Below are positions 9,190-17,243 of a DNA stretch of 64,000 nt, piece after piece. The notes beneath the pieces are model-generated. The model saw only the letters and a program-made list of their open reading frames with translations. It had not been told where the DNA came from and searched no databases. Both the position numbers and the translations under genes were made by a program. Each line of letters opens with the position of its first letter. Positions within the stretch are counted from its first letter, which is position 1. Origin of the DNA: Polynucleobacter victoriensis (GTDB lineage Bacteria > Pseudomonadota > Gammaproteobacteria > Burkholderiales > Burkholderiaceae); contig NZ_FYEX01000002.1 of NCBI RefSeq assembly GCF_900187875.1, positions 186,001 to 250,000 of the forward strand, written 5' to 3'.

Positions 9190-9249
9190 AAATTTTCCTA
9201 AGCTTTCTATGTTTTATCTGTTATCTGTTATTTATTCACTACGTTTTAC

Positions 9250-10158
9250 TTAAGCCATCAAACCAGCACCCTTGAGTGCTTGTTTTACTTGATCCTGCGC
9301 TGACTGCGCCAAAGTAGTCAATGGCAAACGAATGCCAGGACCCATTTTGCCCATTGCCTGTAAAGCCCACTTTACAGGAATCGGATTGGCTTCTACAAAC
9401 ATCGCCTTATGAACTGGCAATAATTTGTACTGAATCTCTCTAGCACGTGCCACATCGCCTGCCATTGATGCCACACACAACTCATGCATCAATTTAGGTG
9501 CTACGTTAGCTGTTACTGAAATGTTGCCCTTGCCACCCATCATCATGAGTAACAACGCGGTTGGATCATCACCTGAGTAAACCGCAAAGTCTTCACAACC
9601 AACTGCTTTTAAGCCAGCGATTAACTGTGTGCCACGCTCTAAGTTACCTGTTGCATCTTTGATACCAACAATGCCTGGCACTTTTGCCAAACGAATCGTG
9701 GTCTCATTAGCCATATCAGCCACTGTGCGACCTGGTACGTTGTACAAAATTACTGGCAAATCAACTTTTTCTGCAATGGTTTTGAAATGCTGATACATAC
9801 CCTCTTGGGTTGGCTTGTTGTAGTAAGGCACTACCTGCAAGCTTGCATCTGCACCAACTTTTTTAGCGTACTCAGTAAGCTCAATCGCTTCACTAGTTGA
9901 GTTACCACCGGTACCAGCAATAATTGGGATACGTTTAGCTGCATGATCAACAGTTACTTTGATTAGTTCGCAGTGCTCTTCTACTGAAACAGTTGGCGAT
10001 TCGCCTGTGGTTCCAACGATCACAATACCGTCAGTACCCTCAGCAATATGCCAATCAATTAACTGGCGTAAACCAGGCAAATCCAAACTACCGTCCGCGT
10101 GCATGGGCGTGACAATAGCCACCAAACTTCCAGAGATATTTTTAGCTAATTTAGTCAT
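9250..10158 (-). CDS. dapA: 4-hydroxy-tetrahydrodipicolinate synthase DapA
   Basis: Condenses pyruvate with aspartate semialdehyde in lysine and diaminopimelate synthesis. From the ATG at 10158 the protein is 302 residues, with GTTGESPT at 49-56, the catalytic tyrosine Y139 (LYNVPGR) and the Schiff-base lysine K167 (GIKDATGN). A longer reading frame upstream would run into the methyltransferase gene and lacks family similarity. The start overlaps the methyltransferase stop by eight bases (ATGACTAA), so the two are translationally coupled. Confidence 0.96.
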   Translation of the reverse strand: MTKLAKNISGSLVAIVTPMHADGSLDLPGLRQLIDWHIAEGTDGIVIVGTTGESPTVSVEEHCELIKVTVDHAAKRIPIIAGTGGNSTSEAIELTEYAKKVGADASLQVVPYYNKPTQEGMYQHFKTIAEKVDLPVILYNVPGRTVADMANETTIRLAKVPGIVGIKDATGNLERGTQLIAGLKAVGCEDFAVYSGDDPTALLLMMMGGKGNISVTANVAPKLMHELCVASMAGDVARAREIQYKLLPVHKAMFVEANPIPVKWALQAMGKMGPGIRLPLTTLAQSAQDQVKQALKGAGLMA

Positions 10159-10732
10159 GGTTTGATTGTAGCGGAACAGCGCAGATTCTCTGAATACATG
10201 CAGGCTTAGGTTCGTTAATAAAACGGTCCTCAAAGGCCAAAATCTGCATATTTTCAGAAAACCCGAGCAATTCATTGGGCTTTAGTAAAAAGTCAGGGTT
10301 ACTTGGCTTCCCAAATGCCTCATTACCCAAGGCAAAGGTTTCGTAGATTAAAACCCCTTGAGAATTCAACAAAGTAGGTAATTTTTTCAAAAAAGGTCGG
10401 TAGAGATAATTGGTCACCACCACCGCATCAAAGGTACCCAAATAATCCAAAGACCAGCTAGCAGACTCTAAATCAATGTTTTCTGTATGAATCGATGCTT
10501 GCTGGCTAGTGATTTGATCCAATGAGGTTTGGTCGCGATCAATGGCCACCACTTCAAAACCTTGTTGGGCTAACCACAAAGAATGGCGCCCACTGCCACA
10601 AGCGTAATCCAACACTCGCCCACCAGGAACAATCTTGGCTGCATGGGTTTGTACCCAAGCAGAAGGCCCCACAGTGATGTCAGCGTGAGAAATCGGCTTA
10701 ACTGTAATCAAGTCCCATGGCCTCTCGAACAT
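10151..10732 (-). CDS. Class I SAM-dependent methyltransferase
   Basis: Small methyltransferase of unknown substrate. From the ATG at 10732 it is 193 residues. Motif I is VLDYACGSGRH (40-50), followed by the acidic VVAIDRD strand end and FDAVVVTNYL as the motif IV region, with L-P-L-L-x-G as post-motif (LPTLLNSQGVLIYET). It resembles the TehB/UbiE-like group found in this locus in Burkholderiales. The start is uncertain: this ATG overlaps trpS by 35 bases. It is coupled to dapA by overlap. Confidence 0.7.
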   Translation of the reverse strand: MFERPWDLITVKPISHADITVGPSAWVQTHAAKIVPGGRVLDYACGSGRHSLWLAQQGFEVVAIDRDQTSLDQITSQQASIHTENIDLESASWSLDYLGTFDAVVVTNYLYRPFLKKLPTLLNSQGVLIYETFALGNEAFGKPSNPDFLLKPNELLGFSENMQILAFEDRFINEPKPACIQRICAVPLQSNHD

Positions 10733-11900
10733 CACGCATGGTTTCTTGCGCAGTTTTACGAGCCTTGTCACAACCATCAGCAATGATGGCGCGCAATAGA
10801 CTTGGGTCATCTAAGTAGGTTTGCGCTCTTTCCATCATCGGTTGCTGCTCTTTCAAGATGGCTTCAATCACAGGCTGTTTGCACTCAATGCAACCAATAC
10901 CTGCGCTCTTACAGCCTTTTTCAGCCCAAGCACGAGTTTCTTCACTCGAGTAAACCGCATGTAATTGCCAAACCGGACAACGTGCTGGATCACCCACATC
11001 GGTCTTACGGATACGCGCAGGATCGGTTGGCATAGTGCGTACCTTTTTCTCGACCGAGGCAGCGTCTTCACGCAAACCAATCGTGTTGCCATAAGACTTA
11101 GACATCTTCTGACCATCTAGACCAGGCATTCTGGACTCTTGAGTCAACAAAGCTTGCGGCTCAGGCAAGATGATTTTTCTAGAACCCTCTAAGTAACCAA
11201 ACAAACGTTCACGGTCACCCATCGATAAACTCTGCGCATCAGCCAATACCGCACGTGCCTGTTCTAACGCTTCTTCGTGACCTTTTTCTTGATACTCAGT
11301 TCTTAGTTCAAGGTATAACTTGGTGCGCTTGCTACCTAATTTTTTAGCAGCTTCCAATGCTTTTTCTTCAAAGCCTGGTTCACGACCGTATAAGTGGTTA
11401 AAACGACGCGCCACTTCACGCGTCATCTCAACGTGTGGCACTTGGTCTTCACCTACTGGCACATGTTGCGCACGGTAAATCAGAATATCTGCAGCTTGCA
11501 ACAATGGGTAGCCCAAGAAACCATAAGTCTGCAAATCTTTTTCTTTGAGCTTTTCAATTTGATCTTTGTAGGTAGGCACACGCTCTAACCAACCCAATGG
11601 AGTACCCATAGAGAGGAGCAAAAAGAGTTCAGCGTGTTCAGGTACCTTGCTCTGAATAAACAAAGTCGCTTGAGTTGGGTCAACACCAGCAGCCAACCAG
11701 TCAATCACCATGTCCCAAACAGATTTTTCAATCACGTCAGGTGTTTCGTAGTGAGTTGTTAAGGCATGCCAGTCAGCCACAAAAAAGTAGCATGGGTATT
11801 CAGCTTGAAGCTTCAACCAATTTTTAAGAACACCGTGGTAGTGGCCTAAGTGGAGTACGCCCGTAGGACGCATACCCGATAAAACTCTCTCAGAAAACAT
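10698..11900 (-). CDS. trpS: Tryptophanyl-tRNA synthetase with a four-Cys motif
   Basis: Class I synthetase charging tRNA-Trp. The HIGH-type motif is HLGH at 17-20 and KMSKS is at 265-269. At 400 residues it is about 65 longer than E. coli TrpRS, owing to a charged insertion around 177-250. Cysteines C308, C330, C337 and C340 form CX21CX6CX2C in the anticodon-recognition region. This closely resembles the motif reported to hold a [4Fe-4S] cluster in Thermotoga maritima TrpRS. The gene follows the PHP phosphatase gene after seven bases. Confidence 0.95.
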   Translation of the reverse strand: MFSERVLSGMRPTGVLHLGHYHGVLKNWLKLQAEYPCYFFVADWHALTTHYETPDVIEKSVWDMVIDWLAAGVDPTQATLFIQSKVPEHAELFLLLSMGTPLGWLERVPTYKDQIEKLKEKDLQTYGFLGYPLLQAADILIYRAQHVPVGEDQVPHVEMTREVARRFNHLYGREPGFEEKALEAAKKLGSKRTKLYLELRTEYQEKGHEEALEQARAVLADAQSLSMGDRERLFGYLEGSRKIILPEPQALLTQESRMPGLDGQKMSKSYGNTIGLREDAASVEKKVRTMPTDPARIRKTDVGDPARCPVWQLHAVYSSEETRAWAEKGCKSAGIGCIECKQPVIEAILKEQQPMMERAQTYLDDPSLLRAIIADGCDKARKTAQETMRDVREAMGLDYS

Positions 11901-11907
11901 ATATCTC

Positions 11908-12759
11908 TTATTGAAACTCCAACCAAACAGGTTGTAATTGTGTTGGCAATTTTGGCAATGATCCTAGATCCATACGACTCTCATGTGGATCATGAAAATC
12001 AGAACCTATAGAAGCCAAAAAACCATACTTCTGCGCTACTTTAGCAAATGTTTTGTACTCATCCGGAGTATGACTGCCTGTGATGACTTCAATGCCCTTA
12101 CCGCCTAGGTCTTTGAACTGACCATATAACTCATCAAACTGCAAAGAAGTAAAGTCATAACGACCTGGGTGGGCAATGATAGCTACACCCCCAGATTGGA
12201 CAATCCAGGTCACTGCATCACTGAGTTTTGCCCAAGCATGACCGACAAAACCCGGTTTGCCCTCTATCAAGTAATTGGCAAATACTTCATTGGTATCTTT
12301 GCAAACACCAGAGTCCACCAAATAGCGTGCAAAGTGAGTTCTTGAAATTAATTCTGGGTTACCCACAAATTGCAAAGCACCATGGTATGCGTTAGGTATA
12401 CCCACCTTGGCAAGTTGCTCTGAAATTTCTAGCGCACGATTAGATCGGCCATTTCTGGTCCGGTGTAAACCTTCAATTAAATTTGTATTGGTGTAATCAA
12501 TCCCTAAACCAACAATGTGCACGGTTTTAGAAGCCCATGTCACCGATATCTCAACACCTGGGATGTATTGCATGCCAATGTCTTCAGCAGCGATCTTGGC
12601 ACGCTCTTGCCCACCCACCTCGTCGTGATCAGTCAATGACCAAAGTCTGACACCATTGGCATGCGCGCGACATGCCAAAGCTTCAGGGGTCAATGTCCCA
12701 TCAGATACGATCGAGTGACAATGCAAATCTGCATTGATATCGGCTGGAATTGTGCGCAT
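11908..12759 (-). CDS. PHP-domain phosphoesterase (YciV/TrpH type, 3',5'-nucleoside bisphosphate phosphatase / RNase AM)
   Basis: Trinuclear-metal phosphoesterase. Enzymes of this group remove 3'-phosphates from nucleoside 3',5'-bisphosphates and trim short 5'-phosphorylated RNAs. The 283-residue protein has DLHCHSIVSDG at 11-21, WSLTDHDEVGG near 40, IPGVEIS, AHPGRYD and GSDFHDPHE near the end, giving the PHP metal ligands. It is the first gene of a minus-strand run with trpS, the methyltransferase, dapA and bamC. Confidence 0.85.
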   Translation of the reverse strand: MRTIPADINADLHCHSIVSDGTLTPEALACRAHANGVRLWSLTDHDEVGGQERAKIAAEDIGMQYIPGVEISVTWASKTVHIVGLGIDYTNTNLIEGLHRTRNGRSNRALEISEQLAKVGIPNAYHGALQFVGNPELISRTHFARYLVDSGVCKDTNEVFANYLIEGKPGFVGHAWAKLSDAVTWIVQSGGVAIIAHPGRYDFTSLQFDELYGQFKDLGGKGIEVITGSHTPDEYKTFAKVAQKYGFLASIGSDFHDPHESRMDLGSLPKLPTQLQPVWLEFQ

Positions 12760-12827
12760 ATGCCCATTTTACTTGGCAATCAGGCTAAGCGCTGAAAGAT
12801 TAAAAGTTGGCGTGTATTCAACCCTAA

Positions 12828-13040
12828 TCACATGAAAAAAGGCGGCAACTTTTCCATGTCATCGTCCCTCTCACGTTTAGCAAGCTTTTTGTTTTTTGAT
12901 TTTCTTCGCGCCTCTGCATCTTTTCTATCTTGTCTAATCTCCATGTATTTGGCAAAGATAGAAAAGGCTATGATGAAACCAGGAACGCATATCAATTGAA
13001 TATTTTCTTTAGTAAACAATTCATTCCATATTTGGTCCAT
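12828..13040 (-). CDS. Tiny single-span membrane protein, unknown
   Basis: A 70-residue product from the ATG at 13040 (MDQIWNELF), preceded by a strong GGAAGGGGG ribosome site. One hydrophobic helix (LICVPGFIIAFSIFAKY) is followed by a very charged tail rich in Arg, Lys and Asp (MEIRQDRKDAEARRKSKNKK). It overlaps the 3' end of the upstream tiny gene by 20 bases, so the two look like a translationally linked pair. I recognise no family. The base composition is more AT-rich than in the flanking genes. Confidence 0.55.
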   Translation of the reverse strand: MDQIWNELFTKENIQLICVPGFIIAFSIFAKYMEIRQDRKDAEARRKSKNKKLAKRERDDDMEKLPPFFM

Positions 13041-13224
13041 TTTTGCCCCCTTCCTTATTAGAGTTGTAACTTCCAATCAACATCAACAAAATGCTTATAA
13101 TAATTATAAGAATAATGGCAGATAAATCTGAATAACCCTCTAGAAAAAATGCCAACAAAACTTCAGCAATCATGACCGAACTGATGGCTCTGACAACCGT
13201 AGCAATACCACACCATTGAATCAA
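13021..13224 (-). CDS. Tiny two-span membrane protein, unknown
   Basis: A 67-residue product starting at a TTG at 13224 with AAAGGGG six bases upstream; an internal ATG at 13173 would give 50 residues. The sequence has a weak first hydrophobic helix (VVRAISSVMIAEVLLAFFL) and a strong second one (AIILIIIISILLMLIG), then a short polar Lys/Asn tail. The gene ends inside the next tiny ORF. Function unknown; a membrane-active small peptide is possible but not shown. Confidence 0.5.
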   Translation of the reverse strand: MIQWCGIATVVRAISSVMIAEVLLAFFLEGYSDLSAIILIIIISILLMLIGSYNSNKEGGKNGPNME

Positions 13225-13256
13225 TCTACACCCCTTTCAAACAAAGCAGTGTAGAT
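13224..13256 (-). promoter_or_regulatory. Leader hairpin at the start of the tiny ORF pair
   Basis: ATCTACAC at 13224-13231 and GTGTAGAT at 13249-13256 are perfect inverted repeats with a 17-base loop. On the minus strand the loop holds the AAAGGGG ribosome site and the second arm runs into the TTG start. Such a fold could control access to the start of the two-span protein. The function is inferred. Confidence 0.4.
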
Positions 13257-13298
13257 AACAGCAGGCACTTTGTATGTCAGCCTGTAACTGAAAATTGC

Positions 13299-13314
13299 AT
13301 CAGAAATTTCTGAT
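13299..13314. repeat. 16-base perfect palindrome
   Basis: ATCAGAAATTTCTGAT is fully self-complementary. It lies between the end of zapE and the leader of the tiny ORF pair, where a promoter for the latter would be expected. This makes it a candidate dimer-binding operator. Confidence 0.4.
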
Positions 13315-13328
13315 AATGGGTACTCTTA

Positions 13329-14429
13329 TTAAGTTAAGCTGGTATCAACAATCCGTCTTGGAGCTTCTAGGTACTCCTTGGATTGCATCTCGATGATGCG
13401 AGAGACAGTGCGATGGAACTCATTGGCCATCGGACCTTCTGTGTAAAGAAGTTCAGCAGCTACTTCCGCAGAAATAATGAGCTTGACCTTGTGGTCATAA
13501 AAGACATCAATGAGCCAAGTAAAACGTCTGGCTTCACTCGCCATCTTCGGTGGCATATATGGCACTTCTGAAAGTAATACCGTGTGAAATAAATTAGATA
13601 TTTCAAGATAGTCGTTTTGTGATCTAGGGCCGCCGCACAAGGTTTTAAAGTTAAACCAAGCCACGCCACCAGCACGTCTAACCGCTGTGATCTCACGGGC
13701 TTCAATATGCAAGGTTGGATCTTCTTCATCATGCGCTTCAGCCACCGTATTAAACACAGTGTCCATGATTGCAGCTGTTTCTGGTCCTAATGGCGTGTAA
13801 TAAGCCTGCACCTGCTCCATCACCTTTTGGCGATAGTCAATGCCAGCATCCACGTTCATGATGTCAAGCTTCTCTTGTAGCAAGGCAATCGCTGGCAAGA
13901 TACGGTCACGATGCAAACCATCTGGGTAAAGTAAGTCAGGACGATAGTTAGATGTCATGACAAACTGCACACGATTTTTAAATAATGAGTCGAGCAGTTT
14001 GTAAAGAATCATGGCATCAGCCACATCACTCACATGAAACTCATCAAAACAAATCAGACGGTATTTTTTGGCAATGTTTTTACCCAAAATTTCTAATGGG
14101 TCTGCTTTACCACGCAACTCTTGTAACTCACGATGCACTTCGCGCATGAACTCATGAAAGTGCAAGCGGGTTTTCTTTTCAACTGGCGATGCTTCATAAA
14201 AGCAATCCATCAAAAATGATTTACCGCGCCCTACTCCACCCCACATGTAAACACCACGAGGTAAATCCGGGAAGCGAACCATTTTTGCTAATTTGCCACT
14301 TCGTACTTCTTTGTATGAAAGCCACTCATCCTGACAAACTTGCAGACGATCAATCGCGGCTTTTTGTGCAGCATCGCTGCCATAGCCTCGCTTGACCAAC
14401 TCTTGTTTGTAGAACTCAGTGACTTTCAT
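13329..14429 (-). CDS. zapE: Cell division protein ZapE (AFG1-like ATPase)
   Basis: P-loop ATPase of 366 residues; ZapE associates with the FtsZ ring during division in E. coli. Walker A is GGVGRGKS at 64-71, followed by the typical SFLMDCFYE, and Walker B is LICFDEF around 125-131 with HVSDVADAM. The arginine and sensor region TSNYRPDLLYPDGLHR is also visible. It lies downstream of lpdA in the 2-oxoglutarate dehydrogenase cluster, an order common in Burkholderiales. Confidence 0.92.
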   Translation of the reverse strand: MKVTEFYKQELVKRGYGSDAAQKAAIDRLQVCQDEWLSYKEVRSGKLAKMVRFPDLPRGVYMWGGVGRGKSFLMDCFYEASPVEKKTRLHFHEFMREVHRELQELRGKADPLEILGKNIAKKYRLICFDEFHVSDVADAMILYKLLDSLFKNRVQFVMTSNYRPDLLYPDGLHRDRILPAIALLQEKLDIMNVDAGIDYRQKVMEQVQAYYTPLGPETAAIMDTVFNTVAEAHDEEDPTLHIEAREITAVRRAGGVAWFNFKTLCGGPRSQNDYLEISNLFHTVLLSEVPYMPPKMASEARRFTWLIDVFYDHKVKLIISAEVAAELLYTEGPMANEFHRTVSRIIEMQSKEYLEAPRRIVDTSLT

Positions 14430-14451
14430 GGACCTATCTGTATAAAGAATT

Positions 14452-14485
14452 TGGGGATCTCAAAACTATAGTTTATCGATCCCCA
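14452..14485. terminator. Inverted repeat between lpdA and zapE, possible terminator
   Basis: TGGGGATC at 14452-14459 pairs with GATCCCCA at 14478-14485 around an 18-base loop. No clear T-run follows on the minus strand, so it may be a weak terminator, an RNA-processing stem or a binding site. Confidence 0.35.
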
Positions 14486-14518
14486 GATAATGGCTATTTG
14501 ACTATTGATAAAGCAACA

Positions 14519-15955
14519 TTACATGTTCAATGCGCGTTTATCAGTTGCCAAAGCAGCTTCTCTTACCACTTCAGACAAGCTTGGATGTGGATGGCAAACA
14601 CGGCCGATATCTTCAGCAGCCGCTTTGAACTCCATGGCAACTGCAGCTTCAGCGATTAAGTCAGAAGCAGCATTACCAACAATGTGTACACCCAAGATTT
14701 CATCAGTTTGAGCATCAGCCAATACTTTGACAAAACCATCAGCAGCACCCATACCTAAAGCACGACCGTTGGCCGCAAATGGGAACTGACCTGGCTTGTA
14801 AGCACGGCCTTCTGCTTTTAACTGTTGCTCTGTTTTACCTACCCAAGCAATCTCAGGAGATGTGTAGATCACCCAAGGAATGCAGTTGTAGTCGATGTGT
14901 GGTTTTTGACCCGCAATCACTTCCGCCACTAAGACACCTTCGTCTTCAGCTTTGTGTGCCAACATTGGTCCACGTACCACGTCACCAATAGCGTAAACGC
15001 CAGGAGCAGCCGTAGCACATGTGTGGTCATCAATTGCAATGAAACCACGCTCATCAGTCTTAAGACCAATCGCTTCAAGGTTCAAACCATCTGTATTAGG
15101 TACACGACCTACTGATACGATCAAACGATCACACTCAAGGGTTTGAGCAGCACCCGCGTTATCTGTATAAGCAACAGTCACGCCCTTCTTAGTCGCCTTC
15201 ACATCACCAATCTTTACGCCTAAATTAATTTTTAGACCTTGCTTAGTGAATAGCTTTTGAGCTTCTTTCGCAACGCCTTCATCACAAGCTGCCAAGAATC
15301 CTGGCAAAGCTTCAAGAATCGTTACTTCAGCACCCAAACGACGCCAAACTGAACCCAACTCCAAACCAATCACACCAGCACCGATCACACCCAACTTCTT
15401 AGGTGTTGAACCGAATTTCAAAGCGCCTTCGTTGTCGCAAATCAATTCGTTATCAACTGGCATGCCTGGTAAATGGCGCGCTTTAGAACCTGTAGCAATA
15501 ATTACGTTTTTAGCAGTTACTGTGCCAGCATCTTTGCCATCAATCTTGACTTGATAACCATCAGCACCCTTACCTGCAAATGAAGCATGACCTCTTAACA
15601 AAGTGATTTTGTTCTTGCGGAACAAGAACTGAATACCACCTGTCATTTTTGTCACGATGTCATCTTTACGAGCAATTACTTTTTTCACATCAACGCTCAC
15701 GTCCTTCACAGTAATACCGTGATCAGACACGTGATGTGCAATGTTTTCATACTCTTCTGATGTGGCTAACAAAGCTTTTGATGGGATACAACCCACGTTC
15801 AAGCATGTACCACCCAAACGTGGCTCACCCTTAGGATCATCGTAAGCATTGCTCTCTGCGCAAGCTACTTTGAAACCCAATTGAGCAGCACGGATCGCAG
15901 CGATATAACCGCCAGGACCACCACCAATGACTACTACGTCAAAATTTTGACTCAT
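14519..15955 (-). CDS. lpdA: Dihydrolipoyl dehydrogenase (E3)
   Basis: Flavoprotein that reoxidises the lipoyl arm of the 2-oxoglutarate dehydrogenase complex using NAD+. The 478-residue protein has the FAD motif VVVIGGGPGGYIAA at 7-20, the redox disulfide in GGTCLNVGCIPSK (C51, C56), the NAD motif GVIGAGVIGLELG and the C-terminal HPHPSLSE with the catalytic His. It is the third gene of the sucA-sucB-lpdA order, 26 bases after sucB. Confidence 0.97.
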   Translation of the reverse strand: MSQNFDVVVIGGGPGGYIAAIRAAQLGFKVACAESNAYDDPKGEPRLGGTCLNVGCIPSKALLATSEEYENIAHHVSDHGITVKDVSVDVKKVIARKDDIVTKMTGGIQFLFRKNKITLLRGHASFAGKGADGYQVKIDGKDAGTVTAKNVIIATGSKARHLPGMPVDNELICDNEGALKFGSTPKKLGVIGAGVIGLELGSVWRRLGAEVTILEALPGFLAACDEGVAKEAQKLFTKQGLKINLGVKIGDVKATKKGVTVAYTDNAGAAQTLECDRLIVSVGRVPNTDGLNLEAIGLKTDERGFIAIDDHTCATAAPGVYAIGDVVRGPMLAHKAEDEGVLVAEVIAGQKPHIDYNCIPWVIYTSPEIAWVGKTEQQLKAEGRAYKPGQFPFAANGRALGMGAADGFVKVLADAQTDEILGVHIVGNAASDLIAEAAVAMEFKAAAEDIGRVCHPHPSLSEVVREAALATDKRALNM

Positions 15956-15981
15956 GTTATTTCCTTTAGCAGTTGTGCAAA

Positions 15982-17193
15982 TTAAAGGTCTAATAAAAGA
16001 CGTGCTGGATCTTCCAACGCTTCTTTCATAGCAACCAAGCCCAACACTGCTTCACGACCATCAATGATGCGGTGGTCATAAGACATAGCTAAGTAGTTAA
16101 TTGGACGAACTACTACTTGACCGTTTTCAACCACAGCACGGTCTTTCGTTGCATGGATACCCAAAATCGCTGATTGCGGTGGGTTGATGATCGGTGTAGA
16201 CAACATAGAACCGAAGATACCGCCGTTAGAGATTGAGAATGTACCGCCTGATAATTCTTCTAATGACAATTTGCCATCACGAGCTTTAGCACCAAACTCT
16301 GCAATTTTCTTCTCAATGTCAGCCAAACTCATTTGGTCTGCATCACGCAAAATAGGTACTACTAAACCACGTGGTGAACCAACAGCAATACCAATATCAA
16401 AGTAGCCGTGGTAAACAATGTCATTACCATCAACAGATGCGTTCAAGATTGGGTATTTCTTCAAAGCGTGTACTGCTGCTTTAACGAAGAAAGACATAAA
16501 GCCCAACTTGGTACCGTGTTCTTTTTCGAACTGGTCTTTGTACTTGTTACGCATTGCCATTACTGGAGCCATGTTGACTTCATTGAATGTTGTCAAAATC
16601 GCATTAGTTTGTTGAGACTGTAATAAACGCTCAGCAATACGAGCACGCAAACGGCTCATTGGTACGCGCTCTTCAGGACGGCCACCAATATTTACTTGCG
16701 GCGCAGCTGCAGCTGCAGCCTTAGGTGCAGTACCAGACAATGTTGCTAATACATCACCTTTAGTCACACGACCATCTTTACCAGTACCACCAACTTGAGC
16801 AGCTGATAGATTGTTTTCTGCCATCAATTTAGATGCTGAAGGCATTGCTTTTGCACTTGCTGCAGGAGCCGCTGCTGGAGCAGGAGCTGCCGCTGGCGCA
16901 GCTGCAGGAGCTGGTGCTGGAGCAGCGGCTGCAGGGGCAGCAGCAGCTTTAGCAGCGCTATCAATTTTTGCAATCACTTGGTCAGATACCACTGTACCGC
17001 CGTCACCAACAACGATCTCAGCCAATACACCAGCTGAAGGTGCAGGAACTTCTAACACCACCTTGTCAGTTTCGATTTCAATCAAGATCTCATCTTGAGC
17101 AACCGCTTCACCGGCTTTTTTCTTCCAAGTCAACATAGTTGCTTCTGCAACTGATTCTGATAATTGTGGAACTTTGACGTCTACGATAGCCAT
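15982..17193 (-). CDS. sucB: Dihydrolipoyl succinyltransferase (E2 of 2-oxoglutarate dehydrogenase)
   Basis: E2 core of the 2-oxoglutarate dehydrogenase complex, 403 residues. Domains in order: a lipoyl domain with lipoylated K44 (EIETDKVVLEVPAP), an Ala/Pro linker (about 82-115), an E3-binding domain (PSASKLMAENNL to GRVTKGDVL, about 119-155), a second linker, and the acyltransferase core ending in SYDHRIIDGREA with catalytic H374 and D378. The Ala/Pro linker gives a long open shadow frame on the opposite strand, which is not a gene. Confidence 0.96.
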   Translation of the reverse strand: MAIVDVKVPQLSESVAEATMLTWKKKAGEAVAQDEILIEIETDKVVLEVPAPSAGVLAEIVVGDGGTVVSDQVIAKIDSAAKAAAAPAAAAPAPAPAAAPAAAPAPAAAPAASAKAMPSASKLMAENNLSAAQVGGTGKDGRVTKGDVLATLSGTAPKAAAAAAPQVNIGGRPEERVPMSRLRARIAERLLQSQQTNAILTTFNEVNMAPVMAMRNKYKDQFEKEHGTKLGFMSFFVKAAVHALKKYPILNASVDGNDIVYHGYFDIGIAVGSPRGLVVPILRDADQMSLADIEKKIAEFGAKARDGKLSLEELSGGTFSISNGGIFGSMLSTPIINPPQSAILGIHATKDRAVVENGQVVVRPINYLAMSYDHRIIDGREAVLGLVAMKEALEDPARLLLDL

Positions 17194-17243
17194 GTTCTTT
17201 TTCCCTTATTTTCTATAGAGTATTTGTTAGTGTTACTTACTTG

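Noticed and set aside
16811..17098. Open Ala-rich frame on the plus strand inside sucB
   Set aside because: It is the reverse complement of the Ala/Pro linker of the E2 protein; low-complexity GC-rich codons leave both strands open. No ribosome site or family similarity.
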